A DNA stretch of 64,000 bases, taken from positions 124,001 to 188,000 of the forward strand of contig NZ_JAODNV010000005.1 in NCBI RefSeq assembly GCF_025398195.1. Direction: 5' to 3'. Source of the stretch: Chelativorans petroleitrophicus. Lineage in GTDB: Bacteria > Pseudomonadota > Alphaproteobacteria > Rhizobiales > Rhizobiaceae. Below, piece by piece: positions 39,784 to 48,585 of this stretch. A program made the translations under genes and the position numbers. Each line of letters opens with the position of its first letter. Position 1 is the stretch's first letter. The notes beneath the pieces were generated by a model. The model saw nothing but the letters and a program-made list of their open reading frames with translations, was not told the origin of the DNA and made no database searches.

Positions 39784-41190
39784 TTACGCCGCGAAAGGCA
39801 GCAGCCGCTCACGCCCGAGCCAGCGCGAGACCAGGAGCACGGCGACGATGGAGAGCCCCGCGCAAAGGCCGATCCAGATGCCGATCCCTTTAAAACCCAG
39901 CGGAAAGGCCAGGACGACGCCCAAGGGCAGGCCAACGCCCCAATAGCCGATGGCACCATAGATCATGGGCACCGTGGTGTCATGCAGGCCGCGCAGCATG
40001 CCGCTTCCCACGGCCTGTGCCCCGTCGAAGATCTGGAACAAGGCGGCAAAGGCCAGGAACGTCGCCGCCATGGCGATAACGGGCTGATTCTCCGGTGCCG
40101 AAAGGTCGAGAAAGCCCGCGATCAGCAGCCGTGGCGCGAAAAGCATCAGGAGCGCCATGCAGCCCATGAAGCTGACGCCCATTGCGAAGGCGGTCCAGCC
40201 CGCGCGCGTGATGGCGAGTGCATCCTGCGCACCATAGGCGCGGCCCACCCGGACGGTGACCGCCTGGCCAAGGCCCATTGGCACCATGAAGCTCACCGAC
40301 GCGATCTGGATGGCTATGGCGTGTGCGGCCAGCGAGACTGTGTCGATCAGTCCCATCAACAGGGCGGCCGCGTTGAAGATCGACACCTCGAAGGTGAGGA
40401 TGGCCGCGATCGGCAAGCCGAGACGCAACATCGACCGGAAGCGCGGCCAATCTGGCCGCCACAGCCGGCCGAATATGCTGAAGCGCCGGAATTGCCGGTC
40501 GAGTGAGACCACTGCGGTCAAACCGAGAAACAGGAAGACGCTGGAAAGCGTGGTGGCCATTCCGGCCCCAACCACGCCGTAGGCGGGGAAGCCGAGATTC
40601 CCGAAGATGAGCACCCAGTTGGCCAGCACATTGAAGCCGACGCACAGGAAGGCGACGACCAGCGCCCAGCGGGGCCGCTCCAGCGCTGAAATGAAGGAGC
40701 GAAGCACGACATAGCTGAAGAAGGGCAGGGCGGCCCATTGCAGCGCACGCATATAGCCGGCTGCTTCGGCGCTCAGCTCCTGGTCCTGCCCCATCGCAAG
40801 GAGAATGTCCTCGGTGTGCCAGAGGACCGCCCAAATGGGCAGGGAAACGATCACCGCGAGCCACAGGCCCTGACGCACCGTGCGCCGCACCTCGCGCACC
40901 GAATGCAGCTTACGGCCGAGCGCGCTCGCCATCATGGGAGAGGCGGCTGTCAGGAGGCCGAGGCCAAAGATGATTGGCATGAAGTAGAGATTGTGACCCA
41001 GCGTTCCGGCGGCGAGCGCTTCCGGTGAAAGCCGCCCCAGCATCATCACGTCCGTCACGGTCATGGCGGTCTGTGCCAGATTGGTCAGAATCATCGGCCA
41101 GGCGAGCGCCAGCGTGGCGCGCGCTTCGGAAAGCCAGAGATTGACCGGGGGCGCGCCCGCGCCCATAGCCAGGGCCGACATAACCAGCAT
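39784..41190 (-). CDS. MATE-family efflux transporter
   Basis: A ~468-residue inner-membrane protein with about twelve hydrophobic helices in two homologous halves. It has the MATE N-terminal pattern (LALAWPMILTNLAQTAMTVT DVMMLGRL, helix 1 and the conserved loop) and the mid-protein LRLGLPIAAILTFEVSIFNA that begins the second half. MATE proteins export cationic drugs or metabolites in exchange for Na+ or H+; the substrate is not predictable. Likely start is the ATG at 41190 (or 41181); an open frame reaches 41292. It resembles the NorM branch. No regulator is adjacent. Confidence 0.92.
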   Translation of the reverse strand: MLVMSALAMGAGAPPVNLWLSEARATLALAWPMILTNLAQTAMTVTDVMMLGRLSPEALAAGTLGHNLYFMPIIFGLGLLTAASPMMASALGRKLHSVREVRRTVRQGLWLAVIVSLPIWAVLWHTEDILLAMGQDQELSAEAAGYMRALQWAALPFFSYVVLRSFISALERPRWALVVAFLCVGFNVLANWVLIFGNLGFPAYGVVGAGMATTLSSVFLFLGLTAVVSLDRQFRRFSIFGRLWRPDWPRFRSMLRLGLPIAAILTFEVSIFNAAALLMGLIDTVSLAAHAIAIQIASVSFMVPMGLGQAVTVRVGRAYGAQDALAITRAGWTAFAMGVSFMGCMALLMLFAPRLLIAGFLDLSAPENQPVIAMAATFLAFAALFQIFDGAQAVGSGMLRGLHDTTVPMIYGAIGYWGVGLPLGVVLAFPLGFKGIGIWIGLCAGLSIVAVLLVSRWLGRERLLPFAA

Positions 41191-41401
41191 TTCCCGTGGA
41201 TCGTAGCGGCTCACAGGCCGCAGCCAGTATTCGGCGATGCGTGGATGCAATTCGCCTGCCGGTTGCTTAATCGTCCACCGCGCGCCAGACAAGTCAATTT
41301 GTCTTTTCGGTCAGTTTAGCGGCGTTGATGGATCGGCAGCTCCCAAAGCGGTTCCCGCTGGCAAGAACTCCCGCTCGCAAAGTGCGGGCGGGGCTCGCTC
41401 T

Positions 41402-42277
41402 TCAATCTTTCAATTGTCGGCCTAGGCGTCCGGCCAGATCCTGGATGAACTGCCATGCCACGCGGCCGGAACGGCTGCCGCGGGTGGTCGCCCACTCCAG
41501 GGCCTCGGCGCGCAGCACCTGCGGGTCCACGGGCAGGTCGTGATAGGTGACATAGCCCTCGACCATGGCCAGATACTCGTCCTGCGAGCACTTGTGGAAG
41601 CCGAGCCAGAGGCCGAAGCGGTCCGACAGCGACACCTTCTCCTCCACCGCTTCCGACGGATTAATGGCCGTCGAGCGCTCGTTCTCGATCATGTCGCGCG
41701 GCAGGAGATGGCGGCGATTCGACGTGGCGTAGAAGATCACGTTTTCCGGCCGGCCCTCTACGCCGCCTTCCAGCGCCGCCTTCAGAGACTTGTAGGAGGT
41801 GTCCTCCTGGTCGAAGGAAAGATCGTCGCAGAATAGGATGAAGCGGTGCACTGACTGCTTGAGAAGCGTCATCAGCCGGGGCAGGCTCTCGATGTCCTCG
41901 CGGTGGATTTCGACAAGCTTCAGCGGGCCCGAGGCTTCCTTGTTGCGGTTGATATGCGCATGCACAGCCTTCACCAGTGAGGACTTGCCCATGCCGCGCG
42001 CGCCCCACAGAAGCGCATTGTTTGCCGGCAGCCCCAGAGCGAAGCGGCGGGTGTTGTCGAGAAGTATGTCGCGCACCCGGTCGACGCCCTTGATGAGCTC
42101 AAGCTCAACGCGGTTGACGCGGGGAACGGGCACAAGCACGCCGTCTTCAGCCTGCCAGACAAAGCAGTCGGCACTCTCGAAATCGGGCGGCAGCACGGGC
42201 GCAGGAGCCATGCGGGAGACCACTTCGATCAAACGATCGAGCTTTTCGGTCAGCGCCTGGAGGGCTTTTTCCGCCAT
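41402..42277 (-). CDS. DUF815 P-loop ATPase
   Basis: A 291-residue AAA+-like ATP-binding protein of the DUF815 family. Walker A is GARGMGKS at residues 92-99, Walker B is RFILFCDDLSF, and a sensor-1 Asn/Thr occurs in VIFYATSNRRHLLPRDM, followed by the arginine-containing STAINPSEAVEEKVSLSDRF. The role is unknown; relatives are predicted helicase-loader-like ATPases. The ATG at 42277 gives the usual N-terminus. It is divergent from yajC, and a perfect 14-bp palindrome lies in the shared region 28 bases ahead of this start. Confidence 0.88.
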   Translation of the reverse strand: MAEKALQALTEKLDRLIEVVSRMAPAPVLPPDFESADCFVWQAEDGVLVPVPRVNRVELELIKGVDRVRDILLDNTRRFALGLPANNALLWGARGMGKSSLVKAVHAHINRNKEASGPLKLVEIHREDIESLPRLMTLLKQSVHRFILFCDDLSFDQEDTSYKSLKAALEGGVEGRPENVIFYATSNRRHLLPRDMIENERSTAINPSEAVEEKVSLSDRFGLWLGFHKCSQDEYLAMVEGYVTYHDLPVDPQVLRAEALEWATTRGSRSGRVAWQFIQDLAGRLGRQLKD

Positions 42278-42304
42278 TGCGTCGTTCCATTTCCGCAAAA
42301 AACA

Positions 42305-42318
42305 GTACCGTACGGTAC
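42305..42318. repeat. perfect 14-bp palindrome between the DUF815 gene and yajC
   Basis: GTACCGTACGGTAC is identical to its reverse complement. It sits 28 bases upstream of the DUF815 ATG and 166 bases upstream of yajC, a place suited to an operator. The pattern resembles TetR-type operators, but no TetR gene is nearby. Confidence 0.5.
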
Positions 42319-42483
42319 GGTTCTGTCACACCGACAGGTGATTTTCAAGCGGTTCAATTTTCGTTGCGCAGATGGCTCTCACAACACGCCAAACTGTTGC
42401 AAAGAGGGGCTGAACCTCTATATTCCGCCCGACTTTGGCGGGCTGGCGGCGCTCCAGTCCTTTCCGCATTTGGGGAGTTCTTC

Positions 42484-42819
42484 ATGTTTGTGACACCGGC
42501 ATATGCCCAGGCGGGTGCGGGAGCACCGGATGTTTTCGTCAGCATCCTGCCTTTCGTGCTTATTTTCGTCATTATGTATTTCCTTATCATCAGGCCGCAG
42601 CGCCAACAGATGAAGAAGCGGCAAGAGATGCTCGCGGCCGTCCGCCGGGGCGATACGGTCGTGACGGGCGGCGGGCTGGTCGGCAAGGTGACCAAGGTTA
42701 TCAACGATGCTGAGTTGGAGGTGGATCTCGGCGGCGGCATGAAGGTCACGGCCCTGCGCGCGATGCTCGCCGAAGTCCGGACCAAGGGGGAGCCGGTCTC
42801 GGACAAGAACGGCAAGTAG
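42484..42819 (+). CDS. yajC: preprotein translocase subunit YajC
   Basis: A 111-residue single-span membrane protein that associates with SecDF. Residues 1-16 are exported, a hydrophobic helix follows (VSILPFVLIFVIMYFLIIRP, about residues 19-38), then a conserved basic RPQRQQMKKRQEM and a cytoplasmic domain (TVVTGGGLVGKVTKV). The ATG at 42484 follows GGGGAG; the frame is open upstream without homology. Located 48 bases before secDF, forming the standard yajC-secDF operon. A small C-terminal tail ends in lysines. Confidence 0.96.
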   Translation: MFVTPAYAQAGAGAPDVFVSILPFVLIFVIMYFLIIRPQRQQMKKRQEMLAAVRRGDTVVTGGGLVGKVTKVINDAELEVDLGGGMKVTALRAMLAEVRTKGEPVSDKNGK

Positions 42820-42867
42820 GCGGCACCGGGACATAGCGCCGGAAACGGCCGAAAAACACGAGGCAAC

Positions 42868-45447
42868 ATGCTCTATTTCTCGCGCTGGCAGACGTTCTCC
42901 ATCTGGCTCGTTGTCATATTGGGCATCCTGTACGCCGCGCCCAATGTTATCCCGCAATCCTATCTGGCCTCGCTGCCGAGCTGGGCGCCGTCGCGGCCGA
43001 TGACGCTGGGCCTCGATCTGCAGGGCGGTTCGCATATCCTGCTGCAGGTCGAGCGCAATTCGCTGGTTTCGGAACGTCTGGCAAGCGTGAGAGACGATGT
43101 GCGCAGTGTGCTGCGCGAGAAGCGCATCGGCTACACCGGGCTTTCCACCGCCGGCCAATCGGTTCAGGTGCGCATCCGGGGTACCGGAGAGGTGGAGGCT
43201 GCCCGCAAGGCGCTCGAGGAGCTGACGCAACCCATCACCTCCAGCCTTTTCGGCGGCGGCGTGATAAGGGAGCTTGAGCTCAGCGAGCCCGAGCCAGGCC
43301 TCTTCCGTCTCACTCTCACGGATGAGGGGATGAATTACCGCATCTCCTCGGCCGTGGAGCAATCCATCGAGGTTGTAAGCCGCCGCGTTAACGAGCTCGG
43401 CACGACTGAGCCGGTCATTCAGCGGCAGGGCAACGATCGCATTCTCGTCCAGGTGCCAGGCCTTCAGGACCCCGACCGCCTGAAGGACATCCTCGGCCAG
43501 ACCGCGCGGCTTACCTTCCAGATGGTGGACCAGTCCATGCCGGTGGAGGAGGCGATCCAGGGCCGGCCGCCTGTTGGCACCTCGGTCATGTATTCGACCG
43601 ACAATCCGCCCATACCCTATATTATCGAGGATCGGGTGATCGTCTCCGGCGAGAACCTCGTCGATGCTCAGGCCGGCTTCGATCAGCTGACCAATCAGCC
43701 GATCGTCACCTTCCGGTTCGACACAAGGGGAGCCACTCGTTTCGGACAGGCGACCCAGCAGAATGTCGGCCGACTTTTCGCCATCGTACTTGACGGCAAG
43801 GTTATCTCCGCTCCGCAGATCCGCGAGCCAATCCTAGGCGGCACGGGACAGATCTCCGGCAATTTCACCGTTCAGAGCGCCAATGATCTGGCGGTGCTGC
43901 TACGGGCGGGCGCTCTGCCGGCCACACTGACGGTGGTGGAAGAGCGCACCGTGGGCCCCGGCCTCGGCCAGGACTCGATCGACGCGGGTATTGCAGCCTC
44001 CATTATCGGTTCGGTGCTCGTGATCATCTTCATGATCATGGCCTACGGCTTCCTGGGCATCATCGCCGACCTGGCGCTGGTTCTGAACGTGGTGATGATC
44101 ATCGCCATCCTGTCGGTGCTAGGGGCTACGCTGACACTGCCCGGCATCGCGGGCATCGTGCTTACCATTGGCATGGCCGTGGACTCGAACGTGCTGATCT
44201 ACGAACGCATCCGCGAGGAGCGGCGGCTCGGACGGTCGGTGCTCAAGTCGTTCGACGCTGGCTTTGAGCGCGCGCTGGCGACGATCGTCGACTCCAACCT
44301 GACGACCCTCATCGCGGCGCTCGTGCTGTTCGTGGTCGGCACCGGCCCGGTGAAGGGCTTCGCCGTAACGCTCGCCATCGGTATCTGCACGACGCTGTTC
44401 ACCGCCTTCACCTTCACACGCTGGGTGGTGGCATTCTGGCTGCGCCGCAGCAGGCCGACCGAGGTTCCGAAGGGCTACATCCACCTCGTGCCTGAGGTGA
44501 CGCGCATTCCGTTCATGAAGATGCGCCTGCAGGTCTTTGCCCTGTCGATCCTGCTCAGCATCGCCTCCATTGTGCTGGTGTTCACGGTCAAGCCGAACTT
44601 CGGCATTGACTTCACCGGCGGCACGCTGATCGAGGTGCGGGCGAAGAACGGCCAGACCGACATCGGCGAGATCCGCCAGAAGCTCTCCGAGGCTGGCATC
44701 CACGAGGTGCAGGTTCAGGGCTTCGGCGAAGCGTCTGACGCCCTGATCCGCCTCGGCGCCGCCGAGGATGAGGCCACTGGCAATGCAACCGTGCAGAAGG
44801 CGCAGCAGATCCTGTCGGCTGACTACGACATCCGCCGCACGGAGGTCGTGGGGCCGACGGTGTCCAATGAACTCATGTGGTCGGCCATTGTCGGCATCCT
44901 CGTCGCCATGGCGGGCATCATGATCTACGTGTGGGTGCGGTTTGAATGGCAGTTCGCCATCGGCGCGATCATGTCCACCATCAACGATATCTGCCTTACT
45001 CTCGGCTTCCTCGTGGTGACGCAGATCCAGGTGGACCTCACGACCGTGGCTGCGATGCTGACGATCGTGGGCTACTCGCTCAACGACACAGTGGTGATCT
45101 ACGACCGCATCCGCGAGAACCTGCGCCGCTTCAAGAAGATGCCTCTCGGCCAGCTGCTCGACCTCTCGGACAACGAGATGCTCGCCCGTACGGTGATGAC
45201 GTCGGTCACGACGTTGCTGGCCCTCGTTGCGCTGTACTTCTTCGGCGGCGAGGTGATCCGCTCGTTCGTGGCGTCGATGATCTTCGGCGTGGTAATCGGC
45301 ACCCTGTCGTCGATCTTCATCTCTGCCCCGGCGCTCATCTTCTTCAACCTGCGGCCGGCCAAAGGGCCGCTCATTTCCGAAGAGGAGATTCGGGCTGGCG
45401 AAGCTAGAGATCTAAAGGCTGAGGGCAAGCAGGTTTCGGCAACCTGA
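42868..45447 (+). CDS. secDF: protein translocase SecDF (fused SecD and SecF)
   Basis: An 859-residue fusion of SecD and SecF, the proton-driven accessory subunits that pull secreted proteins out of SecYEG. The SecD half has the first helix, a large periplasmic domain with LGLDLQGGSHILLQVE (D1 motif) and the export helices VLTIGMAVDSNVLIYERIRE. The SecF half follows a linker at about residue 540 with FGIDFTGGTLIEVRAKNG and VGYSLNDTVVIYDRIRENLR. About 12 membrane helices in total, as expected for the fusion, which is common in alphaproteobacteria. The last A of its TGA is the first base of the next gene's ATG. Confidence 0.96.
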   Translation: MLYFSRWQTFSIWLVVILGILYAAPNVIPQSYLASLPSWAPSRPMTLGLDLQGGSHILLQVERNSLVSERLASVRDDVRSVLREKRIGYTGLSTAGQSVQVRIRGTGEVEAARKALEELTQPITSSLFGGGVIRELELSEPEPGLFRLTLTDEGMNYRISSAVEQSIEVVSRRVNELGTTEPVIQRQGNDRILVQVPGLQDPDRLKDILGQTARLTFQMVDQSMPVEEAIQGRPPVGTSVMYSTDNPPIPYIIEDRVIVSGENLVDAQAGFDQLTNQPIVTFRFDTRGATRFGQATQQNVGRLFAIVLDGKVISAPQIREPILGGTGQISGNFTVQSANDLAVLLRAGALPATLTVVEERTVGPGLGQDSIDAGIAASIIGSVLVIIFMIMAYGFLGIIADLALVLNVVMIIAILSVLGATLTLPGIAGIVLTIGMAVDSNVLIYERIREERRLGRSVLKSFDAGFERALATIVDSNLTTLIAALVLFVVGTGPVKGFAVTLAIGICTTLFTAFTFTRWVVAFWLRRSRPTEVPKGYIHLVPEVTRIPFMKMRLQVFALSILLSIASIVLVFTVKPNFGIDFTGGTLIEVRAKNGQTDIGEIRQKLSEAGIHEVQVQGFGEASDALIRLGAAEDEATGNATVQKAQQILSADYDIRRTEVVGPTVSNELMWSAIVGILVAMAGIMIYVWVRFEWQFAIGAIMSTINDICLTLGFLVVTQIQVDLTTVAAMLTIVGYSLNDTVVIYDRIRENLRRFKKMPLGQLLDLSDNEMLARTVMTSVTTLLALVALYFFGGEVIRSFVASMIFGVVIGTLSSIFISAPALIFFNLRPAKGPLISEEEIRAGEARDLKAEGKQVSAT

Positions 45448-45836
45448 TGGCAGAAGGCATGCAGATACGCAGGGCGCATTTTCCCAGCCGCGCGCCGATC
45501 GACGCCTATGGCAATGGCGGTTTCCGCTTCGCCGACATGTCGCATCGCGGCTCGCTTCTCTTCCTGCCATCCGGAATCCATGGATGGCAGCCGCAGAGTC
45601 CTCCAACGCTGACCGAGGCCGATTTCGCCCCCGTAGTTGCGGAGTCCGAAAAGATAGAGATCCTGCTTGTAGGGACAGGCGAACGGCTCGAGCCGCTTGC
45701 ACCGGACCTGCGCCAGGTCCTAAAGGCTGCCGGAATGGCGGTGGAGATCATGTCTACGGGCGCGGCGGTGCGCACATTCAACGTGCTTCTGGCGGAAGAG
45801 CGGGCGGTCGCTGCGGCGCTAATCGCGGTCGACTGA
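45447..45836 (+). CDS. Mth938-like (DUF498) protein, homologue of complex I assembly factor NDUFAF3
   Basis: A 129-residue soluble protein of the Mth938/DUF498 family: IDAYGNGGFRFADMSHRGSL near the N-terminus, LLVGTGERLEPL in the middle and the C-terminal TGAAVRTFNVLLAEERAVAA. The human family member NDUFAF3 is a respiratory complex I assembly factor; bacterial function is not established. It overlaps the secDF stop by one base and is followed by a squalene-synthase-like gene 9 bases on. The linkage of this family to secDF is, to my recollection, conserved in alphaproteobacteria and was part of the argument about NDUFAF3. Confidence 0.88.
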   Translation: MAEGMQIRRAHFPSRAPIDAYGNGGFRFADMSHRGSLLFLPSGIHGWQPQSPPTLTEADFAPVVAESEKIEILLVGTGERLEPLAPDLRQVLKAAGMAVEIMSTGAAVRTFNVLLAEERAVAAALIAVD

Positions 45837-45845
45837 GGCGCCGGC

Positions 45846-46691
45846 GTGACCCCCGCCGAAAGCGAAGCTCTGGCGGTGGTTCGGCGGGCGGATCCCGACC
45901 GCTTCATCTCGGCCCTCTATGCGCCTGCCGAAAAGCGCGGCGCGCTCTTCGCGCTCTATGCCTTCAATGCCGAGCTTGCGGCTGTGCGCGACCGTATCCG
46001 GGAGCCGATGTCGGGCGAGATTCGCCTGCAGTGGTGGCGCGACGTGCTTGCCGATCCCGACGATCCGGCGCCCGCGGGCGGCTATCCCGTAGCCGTCGCG
46101 CTTCTTGAGGCGGTCCGGCAGCACCGCCTGCCCATCGAGACGTTTCGCAACATGATCGAGGCGCGCCTCTTCGATCTCTACGACGATCCGATGCCGACGC
46201 GCACCGATCTCGAAGGCTATTGCGGCGAGACGGCCTCAGCCCTCATCCAGCTTTCGGCCCTGGTGCTCGACGCCGACGCGGCTGGGCGCACCGCAGGCCT
46301 TGCCGGCCACGCCGGCTGCGCGCAGGCCATGACGGGGCTTCTGCTCCTGCTGTCTATCCACCGCCGGCGCGGGCAATGCTACATCCCGCGCGACGTTCTT
46401 GCAGCCGCAGGCACCACACGCGACGATCTTGTTTCGGGGAACGACCGCCAGGGCGCGGAGCGGGCCATTGCGGCCATGGCCGCGCTTGCGCGCGAGCATC
46501 TGGCCGCCTTCCGGCAGGGAGCAGGGGCGCTTCCTGCCAGCCTGCGCCCGGCCTATCTGCCCGTTGCATTGTCGGAAGCCTATCTTAGGCGGATCGAGTC
46601 CGGTGCCTTCGACCCGATGGAGGAAAGCGCTGCCATTTCCCCGCTGCGCCGCCACTGGGCGGTGCTGCGCCGCGCGCTTTCGGGCTGGTGA
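45846..46691 (+). CDS. squalene/phytoene synthase-family protein, NDUFAF6-like
   Basis: A 281-residue all-helical protein of the squalene/phytoene synthase fold, from a GTG start at 45846. The first Asp-rich catalytic motif (DxxxD) of true synthases is replaced by AFNAELAAVRDRI in the sequence LYAFNAELAAVRDRIREP; the segment IRLQWWRDVL and the second region (GQCYIPRDVLAAAG) are kept. This pattern matches NDUFAF6 (C8orf38), a complex I assembly factor, rather than a terpene enzyme. No carotenoid or hopanoid genes are nearby. It follows the NDUFAF3-like gene by 9 bases. A T-rich hairpin terminator follows. Confidence 0.8.
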   Translation: MTPAESEALAVVRRADPDRFISALYAPAEKRGALFALYAFNAELAAVRDRIREPMSGEIRLQWWRDVLADPDDPAPAGGYPVAVALLEAVRQHRLPIETFRNMIEARLFDLYDDPMPTRTDLEGYCGETASALIQLSALVLDADAAGRTAGLAGHAGCAQAMTGLLLLLSIHRRRGQCYIPRDVLAAAGTTRDDLVSGNDRQGAERAIAAMAALAREHLAAFRQGAGALPASLRPAYLPVALSEAYLRRIESGAFDPMEESAAISPLRRHWAVLRRALSGW

Positions 46692-46704
46692 GCCAGTAGC
46701 AGTT

Positions 46705-46756
46705 GGGCCGATCTGTTCCCGTCGTTACGGAAGCCCAAATTCGGCCCTGCTTTTTT
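46705..46756 (+). terminator. terminator ending the yajC-secDF operon
   Basis: GGGCCGA (46705-46711) pairs with TCGGCCC (46741-46747), followed by TGC and six Ts. The enclosed 29 bases can form a smaller inner stem. Located just after the squalene-synthase-like gene. Confidence 0.7.
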
Positions 46757-46803
46757 GCTCAACAGCCCCCATTTTATTAGAGCATTGTAGGAGGGAGTTT
46801 CAA

Positions 46804-48576
46804 ATGACGGCTTCGGCCGAGGGCAGGCGGCCCGATACGGGTTGGCGGACCGTGTTCATGGAAATGCTGACAGGTGCGCGCGAAGCTGCCCAGCGCCTTC
46901 CGGTGACGACGCTCTTCCTGCTTGCCGCCGCTCTGCAGGCGAACCTCGTCGCCGCGGACATCCACCTTTTCGGCGAGGATTCGCAAGGCCTGCCCTCCGA
47001 CACGAATTTCGACGTGGGGCTTGGTCTCGTCGCGGGAGCCACGGCAAGTCTGGCCGTGACGCTGAGGGGAGAAGCGCGCAAGGTGTCGTCTGCGAAAACA
47101 CTGCCGCTAGCGCTTCTGGCCGGTATCGTGGCCTGCCTCGTTCTGGCGCTGCCTGACCATTTTCTCACGCTTGAATGGGCCGTGATGCTTGGCCTCGTTG
47201 CGCTGGTGCCCATTGCCCCGTTCATCGGGCGCGGCGACAGCTCCGCCTTCTGGATATTCGCGGCGCGCTCGGCCTTTGCGGTGCTGCTCGGCGTCCTTGC
47301 GCTGCTTCTGTTTGCCGGAGGCATCTCGGCGATCCTAGCGAGTCTGACCTATCTGTTCGGCATTCCCGTGCCCGACGATCTCTACGGCCATGTCTGGCTT
47401 TCCACCGGTCTCTTCGCCGCGCCGCTGTTCGGGCTGGGACAGTTGCCGGACCGCTTCGACGAGACGCCGGGCGAGGCGCTGCAGGGCTTCATGGATCGCG
47501 GCATGCGCGCGCTCGGAGACTTCGTGGCGGCGCCGCTCCTGATCCTCTATGCGATCATCCTGCATCTTTATGCCATGAAGATCGCGGTGACCGGCGAGGT
47601 GCCGCAAGGCCAGATCGGCTGGCTGGTGCTCACTTACGGCTTCTGCATCTTCGCGGCGCTCATCATCATCAATCCGTTCTTCGACCGGGCGCGGGCGCCC
47701 ACGCGCGCCTTCCTCCGGCTCTGGCCTTTCTTTCTGCCGATTCCCTTGGTTCTCCTGGCCTACGCGCTCATGCTGCGCGTGGGCGAATTCGGTATCACGC
47801 CCGAGCGCTACCTGCTCGGCCTCTTCGGCCTGGTGACGGCGCTTTTGCTGGCACTGCAACTCCTCGCGCGTGTGCGCGGCGATATTCGGGCGATAGCCGC
47901 GCTTCCGGCCGCAGCACTCATTTTGGGCGGCTTCGGTCCGCAGGGTGCGCTCGGCGTCTCGATCGCGAGTCAGGCTTCCCGGTTCCTGGAGATCGTGAAC
48001 AATTCGCCGGTGGAAGGGGAGCGCCATAAGGAGGCGCTCGGCGCACTGAGCTTTCTTGCCGCACGGGATGCGCTTGCTCGCGTTCTGCCCGAAGGACTTC
48101 CGGCATCGGCGTTGGAGAGCGACAGCCATCCGTATCGCACCGTTGCCAAAGCATGGGGGCTCGACCCCGATCGGCTGGGGCCGAACCGACGCGCCTTGCC
48201 GCTCAACGATCGCAGCCGGCCAACGGCCTTTACCGCGGCAGGCTTCGATACCGTCATTCAGCCTGTCCGTCTTGCGGTCGACATGAAGGAGCCTGTCACT
48301 GTCCGTTTGCCGGAAGGAAAGGAGATCGTCTTCGCGCTCGAAGCGGATGCGCTGGTCGTAATCGCGGATGGGCAGAGCACTCTTTTTCCGGTCGCTGCCA
48401 GCCGGATCGAGGCACTTGCGCAACTCGACGTCGATGCGCCGGCACAGTTGCGCCTGGAGGCAGACGGGCGTGCGCTGCAACTGATCCCGACCTACCTCTA
48501 CATCGATCCCGGCCCGCCCTTGCGGCTCGAAAATCTTGAGGCCACCGTTCTGCTCAGGACTGAGGATTGGCGATAG
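46804..48576 (+). CDS. DUF4153 multi-pass membrane protein
   Basis: A 590-residue protein. The N-terminal ~370 residues carry about ten hydrophobic helices (for example LPLALLAGIVACLVLALPDH, AFAVLLGVLALLLFAGGISA), and the C-terminal ~200 residues are soluble (HKEALGALSFLAARDALARV, then a beta-rich tail), matching the DUF4153 family. Function unknown. The ATG at 46804 has GGAGGGAG upstream, a strong site. It lies after a terminator, so it probably has its own promoter, and it converges on trmFO with 9 bases between stops. Confidence 0.86.
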   Translation: MTASAEGRRPDTGWRTVFMEMLTGAREAAQRLPVTTLFLLAAALQANLVAADIHLFGEDSQGLPSDTNFDVGLGLVAGATASLAVTLRGEARKVSSAKTLPLALLAGIVACLVLALPDHFLTLEWAVMLGLVALVPIAPFIGRGDSSAFWIFAARSAFAVLLGVLALLLFAGGISAILASLTYLFGIPVPDDLYGHVWLSTGLFAAPLFGLGQLPDRFDETPGEALQGFMDRGMRALGDFVAAPLLILYAIILHLYAMKIAVTGEVPQGQIGWLVLTYGFCIFAALIIINPFFDRARAPTRAFLRLWPFFLPIPLVLLAYALMLRVGEFGITPERYLLGLFGLVTALLLALQLLARVRGDIRAIAALPAAALILGGFGPQGALGVSIASQASRFLEIVNNSPVEGERHKEALGALSFLAARDALARVLPEGLPASALESDSHPYRTVAKAWGLDPDRLGPNRRALPLNDRSRPTAFTAAGFDTVIQPVRLAVDMKEPVTVRLPEGKEIVFALEADALVVIADGQSTLFPVAASRIEALAQLDVDAPAQLRLEADGRALQLIPTYLYIDPGPPLRLENLEATVLLRTEDWR

Positions 48577-48585
48577 CCGCTGTGC

